A stretch of DNA of 64,000 nucleotides, from positions 48,508-112,507 of the forward strand of contig NZ_WMIG01000013.1 in NCBI RefSeq assembly GCF_009711205.1, read 5' to 3'. The notes under the pieces were generated by a model. It saw only the letters and a list, made by a program, of their open reading frames with translations. It had not been told where the DNA came from and ran no database searches. The position numbers and the translations under genes were made by a program. Below are positions 48,401 through 57,799 of the stretch, in pieces (the first letter of the stretch is position 1; each line of letters begins with the position of its first letter). Source of the stretch: Paracoccus litorisediminis (lineage in GTDB: Bacteria; Pseudomonadota; Alphaproteobacteria; Rhodobacterales; Rhodobacteraceae).

Positions 48401-51400
48401 GCGGCACGAACACGGTCGGGCCTTTCGGAGTCCTGCCTCTCGACGCCAAGGGCAAGGTCTACCGGGTCACGATCCGCTTCAAGCACTTCGCGACGGCAGG
48501 ATCTCGGATGCGCCTGCGCGCGGTGCCGGTCGATGCCGCCGGCGTCTCGATGACGCCCGCCAACATTATCCTGCTACCCACCGGGCAGACCTTCGCCGCT
48601 GGCGCGCTGACGAGCTACAGCTTCGTCGTCGGCCCGGCTTCCGGCGGGCTGGTCACGCATGTCATCAGCGACGCCAACTGGAAGACTGCGCCTGCGCTGC
48701 GGATGCACTTTGACTGCAATGGTAATGCGGGCACGGCGGCCTGGCAGCTCTACGAATGCCAGATCGAGGATGTGACTGCGGCTGATGAGGCTGCACGCTC
48801 GGCCACGGGAGCGGCTGGATCGGCCAGCGCTGCCGCCACCAGCGAAACCAATGCCGCAGCCTCCTCGACGGCTGCTGGCACCTCGGCAACGGCGGCGAAC
48901 ACCGCCAAGCTGGCCGCTGAAACGGCAAAGGGCGCTGCCGAAACCGCGCGCACTGAAGCCGTCACCGCCAAGGATACCGCCAAGGGCTCGGAAAACGCCG
49001 CCTCCCTTTCGGCCCAGGCCGCCGCTCAGTCGAAGACCGACGCGGGTAATTCGGCGACCGCTGCGGCAGGTAGCGCCTCGACGGCCAATACCAAGGCCAC
49101 GGAAGCATCGCAGAGCGCCACCGCCGCCAACACTGCCAAAACGGCGGCGGAGACGGCGCGCGGGCAAGCCCAGACCTCGGCCACCAATGCGGCCACGAGC
49201 GAAACCAACGCGGCCGGGTCCGCATCGGCGGCAGCTACGAGCGCTGGTGTCTCTGCCTCCGCTCGGGATCAGAGCCTTGCCCAGACGACCGCGATCCACC
49301 CCTCGACCTTCGCACCGGGCCTCTATCATTGGACGGCACTGCGCGCGACCGACCCGCTTGATGTATCGAGCGCGGATGGCGTCACGGGCACATATACCGG
49401 CAAGGCGACCTATCTCGCCAAGGACGCAGTTACGAATGGTCCTGTTGCGGTATTCACCTGCTCCGCGGCCGGCGCCAACCTGCTTCAGCGCGGGATCTGG
49501 AACTCGAAAGGTCGCGCATATCGCGTCACGGCTCGGTTCTACATGGCCTCTCCGATCGACATTGCGCGAGGGCTTAACCTCTGCGCCATCGCCTTCTCGG
49601 ACGCCGCGAACTACAACAACCACACGCTTCTGCAGGGTCCGCAGCGCAACGTCTCTTCGGCAGACGGCATCGTCACGATGTCGGAGATTTTCACGGCCGC
49701 CTCCATTGCCTCGCAAATCGAAGCGGGCGCGCTGTCTCACTCGACGCTGGATGATAGCTTTGCCGTGCGGTTCGGTCTGCGCCACAACCCGGCACAGTCC
49801 ACGGAGCTTCGCGTCATCTCGATTGACGTGGAGGATGTGACCGAAGCCTCGAAGTCGGCCCGCGCCTCGGCAAACAGCGCGACCTCGGCGCAGGCTTCAG
49901 CGACCGCAGCCGACTGGAGCGCCCAAGCTGCCGCGAGCGAAAAGCTCCTGGCCGAGACGGCGCGGGGTCAGGCCCAGACCGCCCGAACGGAAGCCGTCGC
50001 CGCGAAGGAAAGCGCCACGCAGTCCGAGACGAATGCGGCTACCAGCGCCTCGGCTGCCGCTGCCTCGAAGAATGCCGCCGGGGATAGCGCCTCGGCTGCC
50101 GCCACTTCTGCCAGCTCCGCGGGCACGAAAGCGACGGAAGCTGCACAGTCGGCAACGGCGGCGAACACCGCCAAGACCGCCGCCGAAACAGCGCGCGGGC
50201 AGGCTCAGACCGCAGCTACGAACGCCGCCACCAGCGAGACGAATGCTGCTGGATCTGCCAGTGCGGCGGGCACCAGCGCGGGCGCGGCCGCCGGATCGGC
50301 TACCCTTGCCGGTCAGAAGGCTGATGCAGCCTCGACCTCGGCGCAGACCGCGACGACCAAGGCTTCTGAAGCCGGTCAGTCCGCGACCGCTGCGGGTCAG
50401 TCGGCCACGACCGCGACAACGAAAGCGGGCGAAGCATCGACCAGCGCAACTCAGGCGGCTCAGTCGAAAACGGATGCCGCGGGCTCCGCGGTTGCCGCTG
50501 CTGCAAGCGCGACCGTTGCCGCCAGCACCGCTCGCGCCCTTGAGGTCATCCCCTCGAGCTTCACCACGCTGGACAACTGGACGAACGACCGCTTCGGCAG
50601 CGAAGCCGCTGCAGCAAATCCGACGGGCTACGGCGCGGCTATCGAAGACGATGCCGATATGGGCAAGTCGCTCGCTCTTTCTTGGACATCGGGCGTTCAC
50701 GCCACCCGCGAAGTTTTCCACAAGAAATGGCTGCCGTGTATCGCCGGTCGCAAGTATCGCATCACCTTCCGGTTCCGCATTGTCTCTGTCGGTGACAGCT
50801 CGACCTCGATCAACCTGCGCCTTGTAGCGGCCTATGGCAGCGCGTCCTTTGGCAACCCGACCGCCGCTGCGATCAACATCAATGGCAACGCCATCGGGAC
50901 CGTTATCGAGCGATCGGTTGTCGTCTCCAGCGTTGCTGGGTCGGGCGTCACCAACGTCCTGACGGGTATGGCGACCTACCCCTATGTGCGTTTCGCCCTT
51001 TCGCAAAACCACAGCACCCTGGTCAACCTGCGTATCGGGATGATCCGGGTCGAGGATGTCACCGACTCCCTCAATGCGGCGGCTTCGGCCAGCGCGGCGG
51101 CGACCAGTGCAAGCAACGCCTCGGCCTCCGAAAGCGCTGCCGGTGCCTCGGCCACCGCCGCGAATACCGCCAAGCTCGAGGCTGAGACCGCGCGCGGTCA
51201 GGCGCAGACCCATGCCACGAACGCAGCCTCGTCCCGAGATAGCGCTGCAGGCTCGGCCTCGGACGCGGCAACGTCGGCGGGTGCGGCTGCGGGTTCGGCG
51301 ACTATCTCGGGCGAAAAAGCCGACGCCGCCTCGATTTCCGCCCAGACTGCCACAACCAAAGCTTCCGAGGCGGGTGTTTCCGCGGCGGCGGCAAATACCT

Positions 51401-54400
51401 CCAAAGTCGACGCGGAGACCGCCCGTGGTCTCGCGCAGACCGCAGCAGGTAGCGCCGCAACTTCGGAGACGAACGCTGCGGGGTCGGCTAGCGCCGCCAG
51501 CGCCTACGCAAAACTTGCCTCTCTCGCACTGTCGAACGGCATGGCGAAGAACCCGACCTTCCTCGGCTGGACCACCGGGTCTCTTCCGCCCGACTGGGGT
51601 GGCTGGACCAACGCCACCTCCGGCACCATCTCGCGTGTCGAGGGCAAGTATGGCAACGCGGTCAAACTTGACACCATCGCCACGAGCACCACAGGCCCCT
51701 ACCTCACGCTAAACCACCCGGCGCAGCTCACCGGCTATGCCGGTCACACGAAGGTTCTGGTCTCGCTGGAGCTGGAATGGGTTAGTGGGGATCTGAACGG
51801 GCTCGTGCTCGAAGCCTCTTGGGCGAGCGGTGACGCGAACTCTACCTTCCATCGAGTCGGCCCCAAGATCCAGAAGGTCGCAGGCATCCAGACCTATCAA
51901 GTGGTGCTGGAGAAACCCGCCGCCACGACCGCGAATAGCTTCTACCTCCGGCTCTACGGAAGCATCAACAAGGGCGGCGCTGCCTATGCCGTGGGCTCCC
52001 TGATCGTCCATCGCATGGACCTGCAAGGGGTTGTCGCTGACAGCTACGTCGATCAGCAACTGAAGACCAAGGCGACCGTCGATGGACTGGCCGAGAGCGC
52101 ATACATCATGCGCGTCAAGTCGGGCGGTGCCTCTGCAGGCTTCGAGATGGTTGCGGCCTCTGATGCCAAGGGCGGAAGCGCCTCGGCGATCCGCATGTCG
52201 GCCGACGAGATCATCATGGATGGCACCCTGAAGGCCCCGAAGTTCGCGGCCGGATCGGTCACCGCCTCCAAGGTGGCGATCGGCGACATGAGCAACTTGA
52301 TCTTGGATAGCGACCTGCTCGACCCGAGCTGGTGGACCGTTACCAATGGGGCGTGGTCGATCGTGCCGACCACTGGCATTGCCGGAGTGACGGCGCCTCG
52401 GGCGTGGCAGCTCGTGAAAAACTCCTGGGGCGTCGTCCAGTCGGGGCTCATCCCAGTCGAGCCGGGGATGGAGCTGCTCCTGGGCGCCCGCGCCTGGAAT
52501 GAAGCCGCGAGCGAGATCTACAACTTGACGCTGGGCTTCTACCCGGTCGATGCCGCGGGCGTGCTGGGTGAAGCGGCTCCGGTCGCGCATATGACGAAGG
52601 CCGATGGCGACGGCAACCGGGTCTTCGGAACCTACACCGTTCCGGCGGGCGTATCCTATGTCCGCGCCTATCTGACCACCAAGCACTGGCTGCAGAGCGA
52701 CTTTGGGGTGCGGGTGACGGATCTGACACTGCTGCGTCGGATGACCGGCGAGCTGCTCGTCAACGGTGCCGTCAAGGCGATCCACCTCGACACCGAAAAT
52801 GCGGTCATCACCGGCACGGGTCAGATTGCCAATGCCATCATCACCGATGCCCACATTTTCGAGCTGTCGGCCACCAAGCTAAAGGCGGGAACTGCCCTGG
52901 CTGGCTCGCTGACCATCGACGGGTCCGCGCTCTCGACGGTCGGCCAGAATGCAGCTCTCGGCGCACAAGATCCCGCTACGCGCATCAACAACGCCACCAC
53001 GAAGGTTAAGCCGGGGCTGATCGAGATCTTTGGCGCAACGACGCTCCTCGACTGGCAGGGCAAGTCCGACAAGACCACGATCAATGGCGGCCGGCTGGAG
53101 ACCAACTCCGTCCTGGCTTCCAGCATGGCGATCGGCGACACCACCAACCTCGTCCCTGACAGTGATCTCAAAGACGCGGCTTCCTGGACCCTCTCGGGAG
53201 GTGCTGCGCTTGACCTGCCGCGTCAGGTGATCGTGCTGCCGAATACTGCAGGCGCAAACCGCTTGGCCTCGACCAAGCTGTTCAGCGTGGAGCCCAACTT
53301 TGAGTATTTCTTCGCCGCGACCTGCGGAGCTCCGGGCGTAACGGCAGGCTCCATCCGCTTGCAGCTCCGCTGGGCAGATGCCAGCGGAAACTGGCTGAGC
53401 TGGACCCCCAACAACGATGTTGCGGCAACCGCCTCGGCTCTGCGGATTGAACGGTCTGCGAAGGCTCCGGCAAACGCCCGGTTTGCTGCCTTCTACGTCC
53501 AGGCGCTCAGCACCGTGAACGCTGCGGTCGATGTGAGCCTGCCGAGTGTGCGGGTGAAGACCGGGACGATCCTGATGGAAGACGGCGCGATCACCGGCGC
53601 CAAGCTCATCAAGACCGAAGCGGTCATCACCGAGACCGCTCAGATCAAGGAGCTGACCGTCAACGAGGGTCACTTCACCGGCACGCTGTCGGCGGCCAAG
53701 CTGCGCGCCGGGACCGCGCTGGCGGGCGGCATCACCGTGGACGGCACGGCGCTCTCGGCGGTCAAGAATGACGCCGCCACGGGCGCGACCGACCCGGCTC
53801 TGCGCATCAATACGGGAACGACAAAGATCGACCCCGGTAGGATCGTCATCTCGGGCGGCTCGACGCTGCTGGACTGGCAGGGCGTCAGCGACAAGACCAC
53901 GATCAATGGTGGGAAGCTCGAGACGGGTTCGGTCACGACCGGCTCGTTGCGGGTCGGCATCACGCCCAACCTGATCGTTAACGGGGGCTTTGACGACACC
54001 TCGGAGGTTCCGACGAAGTTCTGGGTGGGCGCTAACTGCACCTTCAACTGGACCGGCAACTATCGCGGCTCGCCCTGTCTTCACGCCGCCCCTGTCAATC
54101 CCGCTTCCGGGTTCAACTTCCGCACGGAGGCCAACCACTACTTTGGTGTTCAGGCTGGCGAAACCCTCTCTGGCGAGGTCGTTGTCCTGTGCAACGTCGC
54201 CACCCCGAACGGGTTCTACTTCCGTATCGAGTGGCTCGATGGTTCGGGTAACCAGGTCGATCAGACGGACTTCGCAGCAAACGAGTCCCTCTCGACCGGC
54301 TGGAAGCGTTTCACGGGTTCGGTCACCGTCCCTTCAGGCGTAGGAGCTGTGAAGGCTCGTATCCGGCTCTATTGCAACAACACGACCGCCAACTGGTTGC

Positions 54401-54948
54401 GGGTCGGCTTTGTCCGCATTCAGCGTCAGACGATCGGGGTCGATATTGCCGATGGCGCGGTGTCTGCCAATCACGTCGATACCGTGAGCTTCAGCGCCTC
54501 CGGCTTGGCAGTTTTCGGTGGAACTCTGAAGTCGGACAACTTCGATGCAGGAGCTGGGACGGGCTGGCGCATCACGCGCAACGGCACGATGAACATGCCC
54601 AACGCAATCGTTGATACCCTGCAGATGAAAGACGGGGCGGTTTCGCTCTCTTGGTCGGCAAACTCCGCCAACCTTTCGATCACCGCCAGCTACCCGATGC
54701 GCCTCATCGTCCTCACTAACGTCCGCGTCGAGGGGGTGAACAATGGCTACTCCGCCACCTATTCGCTCAAACGAAACGGGACGCAGGTCGAGAGCACCAC
54801 GTATTCCGTCAGCCCCTACTCCTGGACCCTGACCTGCTTCAAAACAATCGACGTAGGCGCCGGGACGCACGCCTTTAACCATTCCTACACCGGGGATGCA
54901 GGTCACTACACTCAATACCGCATCGCTATTTTCGGGACTTACAAATGA
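45418..54948 (+). CDS. Giant modular tail fibre with carbohydrate-binding modules
   Basis: A 3,176-residue protein. It begins in the middle of a jelly-roll carbohydrate-binding module (VYTGKGAFNAYGAKTLEW...STYSIFARVRSV, residues 2-115). Up to about residue 2,060 six Ala/Ser/Thr-rich helical spacers (repeated TKAGEASTSATQAAQSKTDA-type units) alternate with further 150-200-residue modules each closing on IEDVT. From about 2,060 the modules follow one another, with a gpJ C-terminus-like segment (ESAYIMRVKSGGASAGFEM) and paired TTLLDWQG-S-DKTTINGG units. About ten modules in all. It should be a very long fibre that binds surface polysaccharide. AGCGGATACAGAG precedes the ATG. In frame with the preceding gpJ-like gene. 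Confidence 0.85.
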   Translation: MPVYTGKGAFNAYGAKTLEWGQPIEVTAASTYSIFARVRSVMSMKPPVMSIGLRLSNGTEVWGRQSQTVNSTDWVELAGEVVIPTGITSATLIGRNTEPLASFEVDEFKAGDVTLALQMAAQVTAAAGSAQTAATKATEAGQHANAASSSATTASTKASEASTSAGQASAAKSDAESAQAAASTSAGLAVTARQQAEAARDGANTAQTGAETAASAAQQSKTDAAASATAAGQQAVIASGHANTATTKAGEASTSASQAAQSKTDAAGSASAAASSATLSAEARDTAQKAINRAPNLPATFEAGLANWTMERAGSPETVPVIPAARGIFVSDDADFGSCLEWASTATAGQNIMTRGVVNPVGRQYRITVKFKVISTYNGANTGPVSVNLTLALMSAAYVSTQNAFTGARSVEPNSGVYTLTEIVAGAPGDDITYSHASLTQYPWMRAGLRLNDARVSKFRIQSVLIEDVTAELAAKASAKAAASSATSASASATASDWSAQAAASDKLAAETARGQAQTARTEAVTAKENAEGAANAAAISAGASATSANDAGDSATAASTSAQQAASSAGAAGESATAAATSATTANTKAGEASTSATQAAQSKNDAAGSASNAATSATTAAKASSDAGALARGNLILESVFDGVDRGRWYPYGGTLDVRDAPLAAPSGRTRALFSATGDVSTSYTHPIEGGGIRTYRLQGYVLNTGTATARMGVRLTNAAGGVAWRGAVVAPAPAEGAAPQWVKIDTTVDVDVTNYVLLAPWLSNTSGTRSAYWTDISIEDVTESAAAAKSATASANSATAASASATGADWSAQAAASSELNAATARGQAQIARDEAVSAKEDAEGAENAAALSASAAATSASNAGDSASAAASSASTANTKATEAGQSATTASTAANTATTKAGEASTSATQAAQSKTDAAGSAQAAATSATTSATVLSAAQIALNQSKVMLPSVPKVEAKNFSANTNGGAAPDNLYGSDADGAFIKAPGTGGTNTVGPFGVLPLDAKGKVYRVTIRFKHFATAGSRMRLRAVPVDAAGVSMTPANIILLPTGQTFAAGALTSYSFVVGPASGGLVTHVISDANWKTAPALRMHFDCNGNAGTAAWQLYECQIEDVTAADEAARSATGAAGSASAAATSETNAAASSTAAGTSATAANTAKLAAETAKGAAETARTEAVTAKDTAKGSENAASLSAQAAAQSKTDAGNSATAAAGSASTANTKATEASQSATAANTAKTAAETARGQAQTSATNAATSETNAAGSASAAATSAGVSASARDQSLAQTTAIHPSTFAPGLYHWTALRATDPLDVSSADGVTGTYTGKATYLAKDAVTNGPVAVFTCSAAGANLLQRGIWNSKGRAYRVTARFYMASPIDIARGLNLCAIAFSDAANYNNHTLLQGPQRNVSSADGIVTMSEIFTAASIASQIEAGALSHSTLDDSFAVRFGLRHNPAQSTELRVISIDVEDVTEASKSARASANSATSAQASATAADWSAQAAASEKLLAETARGQAQTARTEAVAAKESATQSETNAATSASAAAASKNAAGDSASAAATSASSAGTKATEAAQSATAANTAKTAAETARGQAQTAATNAATSETNAAGSASAAGTSAGAAAGSATLAGQKADAASTSAQTATTKASEAGQSATAAGQSATTATTKAGEASTSATQAAQSKTDAAGSAVAAAASATVAASTARALEVIPSSFTTLDNWTNDRFGSEAAAANPTGYGAAIEDDADMGKSLALSWTSGVHATREVFHKKWLPCIAGRKYRITFRFRIVSVGDSSTSINLRLVAAYGSASFGNPTAAAININGNAIGTVIERSVVVSSVAGSGVTNVLTGMATYPYVRFALSQNHSTLVNLRIGMIRVEDVTDSLNAAASASAAATSASNASASESAAGASATAANTAKLEAETARGQAQTHATNAASSRDSAAGSASDAATSAGAAAGSATISGEKADAASISAQTATTKASEAGVSAAAANTSKVDAETARGLAQTAAGSAATSETNAAGSASAASAYAKLASLALSNGMAKNPTFLGWTTGSLPPDWGGWTNATSGTISRVEGKYGNAVKLDTIATSTTGPYLTLNHPAQLTGYAGHTKVLVSLELEWVSGDLNGLVLEASWASGDANSTFHRVGPKIQKVAGIQTYQVVLEKPAATTANSFYLRLYGSINKGGAAYAVGSLIVHRMDLQGVVADSYVDQQLKTKATVDGLAESAYIMRVKSGGASAGFEMVAASDAKGGSASAIRMSADEIIMDGTLKAPKFAAGSVTASKVAIGDMSNLILDSDLLDPSWWTVTNGAWSIVPTTGIAGVTAPRAWQLVKNSWGVVQSGLIPVEPGMELLLGARAWNEAASEIYNLTLGFYPVDAAGVLGEAAPVAHMTKADGDGNRVFGTYTVPAGVSYVRAYLTTKHWLQSDFGVRVTDLTLLRRMTGELLVNGAVKAIHLDTENAVITGTGQIANAIITDAHIFELSATKLKAGTALAGSLTIDGSALSTVGQNAALGAQDPATRINNATTKVKPGLIEIFGATTLLDWQGKSDKTTINGGRLETNSVLASSMAIGDTTNLVPDSDLKDAASWTLSGGAALDLPRQVIVLPNTAGANRLASTKLFSVEPNFEYFFAATCGAPGVTAGSIRLQLRWADASGNWLSWTPNNDVAATASALRIERSAKAPANARFAAFYVQALSTVNAAVDVSLPSVRVKTGTILMEDGAITGAKLIKTEAVITETAQIKELTVNEGHFTGTLSAAKLRAGTALAGGITVDGTALSAVKNDAATGATDPALRINTGTTKIDPGRIVISGGSTLLDWQGVSDKTTINGGKLETGSVTTGSLRVGITPNLIVNGGFDDTSEVPTKFWVGANCTFNWTGNYRGSPCLHAAPVNPASGFNFRTEANHYFGVQAGETLSGEVVVLCNVATPNGFYFRIEWLDGSGNQVDQTDFAANESLSTGWKRFTGSVTVPSGVGAVKARIRLYCNNTTANWLRVGFVRIQRQTIGVDIADGAVSANHVDTVSFSASGLAVFGGTLKSDNFDAGAGTGWRITRNGTMNMPNAIVDTLQMKDGAVSLSWSANSANLSITASYPMRLIVLTNVRVEGVNNGYSATYSLKRNGTQVESTTYSVSPYSWTLTCFKTIDVGAGTHAFNHSYTGDAGHYTQYRIAIFGTYK

Positions 54949-55484
54949 ACCTTGTCTACACCGTGTTCTCTCTTTCGACCGGGGCCTACATCAAGACCCT
55001 TCATGTTCCTGACCTGCACTCGGTCGAAATCAATACCGGGATGGGTGAAGTCGCCCTGGACGGCGACTACCCCGAGACCAGTTATCTTCGGGGTGATGAG
55101 ATTAAAGTCGCCCCTGAGCCTCCCTCTCCCGCTCATGTATTTGACTATGATGAGGAAGTCTGGGTTGATCCGCGCAGCTTGGAAGACATTCTTCAAGCGC
55201 TACGGTCGGGAGTTGTTCTATCGCGCGTCAACTTCCTCATGGCTTGCGTTCGGGTTGGCGTTCTCTCCCAGAGTGAGGCTCTGATCGGGGCGAAGGGGGA
55301 GTTGCCTCCGAGCATCGTAAATGTGATTTCAAGCCTCCCGTCCGAAGAAGCATTTGAGATCCAGCTCCGGTGGGCAGCCCTGACCGAAGTGGATCGTCTC
55401 GATCCGCTGATCCTAGTGCTCGCCTCCGCAATGCAACTGTCGGCCGAAACGCTCGACGACATCTTCGGCATCCATACGCAGTGA
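54945..55484 (+). CDS. Tail-fibre-associated protein, 179 residues
   Basis: Starts on an ATGA overlap with the fibre gene, the usual place for a fibre assembly chaperone. The N-terminal 70 residues are strand-rich (VYTVFSLSTGAYIKTLHVPD... EVALDGDYPETSYLRGDEI), the remainder helical. Its codons look less G+C rich than those of the neighbours, suggesting recent acquisition together with the fibre end. No sequence match to a named chaperone family is clear, so the role is inferred from location. Confidence 0.65.
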   Translation: MNLVYTVFSLSTGAYIKTLHVPDLHSVEINTGMGEVALDGDYPETSYLRGDEIKVAPEPPSPAHVFDYDEEVWVDPRSLEDILQALRSGVVLSRVNFLMACVRVGVLSQSEALIGAKGELPPSIVNVISSLPSEEAFEIQLRWAALTEVDRLDPLILVLASAMQLSAETLDDIFGIHTQ

Positions 55485-55511
55485 CGCTGGATTCTCGCGT
55501 CCGAATGCTAT

Positions 55512-55525
55512 ACTAAGGACTTACT
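55512..55525 (+). promoter_or_regulatory. Family B palindrome, copy 11
   Basis: ACTAAGGACTTACTGTATATA, 18 bases before the next start at 55543; TAGGAGAGAC follows as ribosome-binding site. Confidence 0.75.
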
Positions 55526-55542
55526 GTATATAGGAGAGACAG

Positions 55543-55788
55543 ATGGCGAACTACGCCCCCGTGCGCCCGAAGGCAGGCGCGAGCGCTGCGATCCCCAGCT
55601 CGACGAAGCGCACCATGATCGTCGCCGAGGGTGGCGATCTTCTGCTGTCGAGCGATGCGGTGATGAACCGCGCCACCGCCATTCCGCTGCGCGCGGGTCG
55701 CGCCACGGAGATGCCCGCGAACGTCACCTGGATCTGCACGCCCGAGAGCGGCGCCGGCGCTGAGATCCGGCGCATGGACATCGAGTAA
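55543..55788 (+). CDS. Small structural protein candidate, 81 residues
   Basis: A short, strand-rich protein (TMIVAEGGDLLLSSDAVM, NVTWICTPESGAGAEIRRM) with a Pro/Ala-rich start, immediately followed by the lectin-like protein gene on an overlapping ATG. No known family. It may be a connector or cap between the tail tip and the receptor-binding protein encoded next. That is an inference from position; translation is supported by TAGGAGAG and tight packing. Confidence 0.6.
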   Translation: MANYAPVRPKAGASAAIPSSTKRTMIVAEGGDLLLSSDAVMNRATAIPLRAGRATEMPANVTWICTPESGAGAEIRRMDIE

Positions 55789-57383
55789 TGGATTGGCTCC
55801 TCGGCAATAGCCAGTGGCTGAACGGGCGCGGCCCGAACCTGCGCTCTGCTTCTGCCGAGTCCCGGCTCGCGCAGGTGCTCGCGGGCGGCTCGTCCCTCGA
55901 GATCCTCTGGCCGCACCCGAAATACTGGTTTCAGGATGTCGCAGGCACCCGGCCTGTGACCGCAGCCGGCCAGCCTATCCGCTGCTGGAAGACGATCAGC
56001 GGCACGATGCGCTTCATCCAACCTACGAGCGATGACCGCGCGCCCGTCGCGGCGCGAATGCCGAATGGCAACTGGGTCGCCTATTTTGACGGCGTGGATG
56101 ACGGGCTTCAGTCCGATACGAACCTCGACTGGTCGATCAACAGCTACGGCATGGTCATGGCGGGGCTTCGCAAGCTCGGCGCAGACGGCACGACGCAATG
56201 CGCGATCGAGCAGGGGCCTCAATCCTCGGCCTCCGACGGCTGGTCGATCTTCGGCCCGGTTGGCACCAGCCAGTGGCGCGCCTACTCCCGACAGGCAGGC
56301 TCTGCAGGCGGATCGAGCGTTACCGAAGGCACCTACTCCGGCGACAATACCTCGATCGTGTCCGCGCTCTTGGATGGCGTCGTGGGTCGTGTCTACCTGC
56401 GCGTGGCCGGCATCCAGCGTGGCTACTCCTCGGGTCCGACAGCGGGCGCTCTCGTCAGCGACAAGGTGAACCTTGGCTGCCGAGACATGCGCAACACCTA
56501 CTTCAACGGCTATATTGGCCCGGTCGTCATGCGCTCGGGACCGCATCCCAACGAGGCCGCTCTGGTCGCAGCCGATGCTCTCATCAATGACCATCTTCTG
56601 GGAACCTTCGACCGCAACCTCAGGCAGGGCGCGCGCGGGGCCACGACGCTCATCGCAGATCCGCGCTACTGGTTCCAGGACGCCGCGGGCACCATCCCGG
56701 TCACGACTGTCGGTCAGCCGATCCGCTGCTGGGTTTCGACCAATGGTCGCAAGTTCATTCAGCCGACCAGCGATGACCGGGCGCCGACCGCCTCGATCTT
56801 GCCCAATGGTCAGTGGTCCGTCTTCTTCGACGGGGTGGATGATTATCTCGTCTCGGAGCGCAACGTGCCCTTCGGTGACAGCTCTGCGATCGCGCTCTTC
56901 GCGGGCGTGCGCAAACTGAGCGATGGATATATCAACGCCATTCTCTTCAAAGGCAGTTCGAGCAACAACGGCTATATTGAACTGTCCGGTCAGCGGTCTT
57001 TCCTCGCAGGTCTCGGCACCTCGAAATACGGCGTTCAGACGCGGGGTGATACAGGTGCGGTATCCTCGGGCTTCACCGAAAGCTCGTGGGGCGCTCAGCT
57101 CTCTGCGCCGCATTCTGCTGTGCTCTCCGCGACGCTCGAGCCCACTGCCGTCGCTCGCGGTGTCGCTCTGCGCACGAACGGCGTAGCCGCCAACATGTAT
57201 AACAACGTCGGGGGTGTCGCGACCTACGCCAGCGAGGTTGTCCACATCGGCTGCACGTCCGCGCTTAACTACAACTTCCACGGCCATATCACGCATCTCG
57301 GGATGCGGATGGGTGTGGTCGCGCCGGAGGCCACCATCATCGCCGCCGAAAACATCATCAACCAGCACCTCGGAGCCTTCTGA
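55788..57383 (+). CDS. Duplicated lectin-like (LamG-type) receptor-binding candidate
   Basis: A 531-residue protein built of two similar halves of about 240-250 residues. Each starts with YWFQD-AGT-PVT--GQPIRCW and continues with FIQPTSDDRAP and FDGVDD, then a concanavalin/LamG-like beta-sandwich ending in NFHGHITHLGMRMG or NTYFNGYIGPVVMRSG. The 'N-G-x-W-x-x-x-F-D-G-V-D-D' segment is typical of LamG-3-type modules in phage tails. The halves differ enough to show an old duplication. Likely binds host glycans at the tail tip. Starts one base before the end of the preceding gene. Confidence 0.8.
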   Translation: MDWLLGNSQWLNGRGPNLRSASAESRLAQVLAGGSSLEILWPHPKYWFQDVAGTRPVTAAGQPIRCWKTISGTMRFIQPTSDDRAPVAARMPNGNWVAYFDGVDDGLQSDTNLDWSINSYGMVMAGLRKLGADGTTQCAIEQGPQSSASDGWSIFGPVGTSQWRAYSRQAGSAGGSSVTEGTYSGDNTSIVSALLDGVVGRVYLRVAGIQRGYSSGPTAGALVSDKVNLGCRDMRNTYFNGYIGPVVMRSGPHPNEAALVAADALINDHLLGTFDRNLRQGARGATTLIADPRYWFQDAAGTIPVTTVGQPIRCWVSTNGRKFIQPTSDDRAPTASILPNGQWSVFFDGVDDYLVSERNVPFGDSSAIALFAGVRKLSDGYINAILFKGSSSNNGYIELSGQRSFLAGLGTSKYGVQTRGDTGAVSSGFTESSWGAQLSAPHSAVLSATLEPTAVARGVALRTNGVAANMYNNVGGVATYASEVVHIGCTSALNYNFHGHITHLGMRMGVVAPEATIIAAENIINQHLGAF

Positions 57384-57799
57384 TGTCCCTTACCACCGTC
57401 ACCGTCGCCGTGCCTGAAGCGCTGATGAGCGCTGCCTCGCATGTCGTCTTCCTGCTGGGTCGCACCACCGTCCTCGACGCCTATTCGAGCGCCGACTGGC
57501 GCGACGCCGCAGGCAACCTCTACGCGGTGTCGAGCGGCGCCTGGACCGATGCGGAGATCGCGGGCGTGCTTCACCCTGAGCAGTTCGCCGGTCGCCTCGA
57601 GGAGTTCGTGGCGCGCGAGCCCAATCTCGACCCGGCCCTGATCGCCCAGGCGCAGAGCGTCTTTGCCATGAGCGGCAGCCCTGTGCCGGCCGACCCGGAA
57701 ATGATCGTCGCGGTCTCCGGCCCGAATGCGCTGGAGATCCTGGCGCAAATGGGTCTGAGCCGCATCCCTGTCGAAACTGAAGAACCCATCGAGGCGTAA
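57383..57799 (+). CDS. Unknown tail-region protein, 138 residues
   Basis: Starts on a one-base overlap with the lectin-like gene. Strand-rich N-terminal half (TVTVAVPEALMSAASHVVFLLG), helical C-terminal half with Pro-rich linker. The next gene starts directly after its stop. Probably a minor tail or tip component because of its place between receptor-binding and lysis genes. No recognised family. Confidence 0.65.
   Translation: MSLTTVTVAVPEALMSAASHVVFLLGRTTVLDAYSSADWRDAAGNLYAVSSGAWTDAEIAGVLHPEQFAGRLEEFVAREPNLDPALIAQAQSVFAMSGSPVPADPEMIVAVSGPNALEILAQMGLSRIPVETEEPIEA

Noticed and set aside
46222..48486. Long leftward open frame opposite the fibre repeats
   Set aside because: Low-complexity Gly/Arg composition is produced by the repeated Ala/Ser codons of the fibre gene; no start signal.
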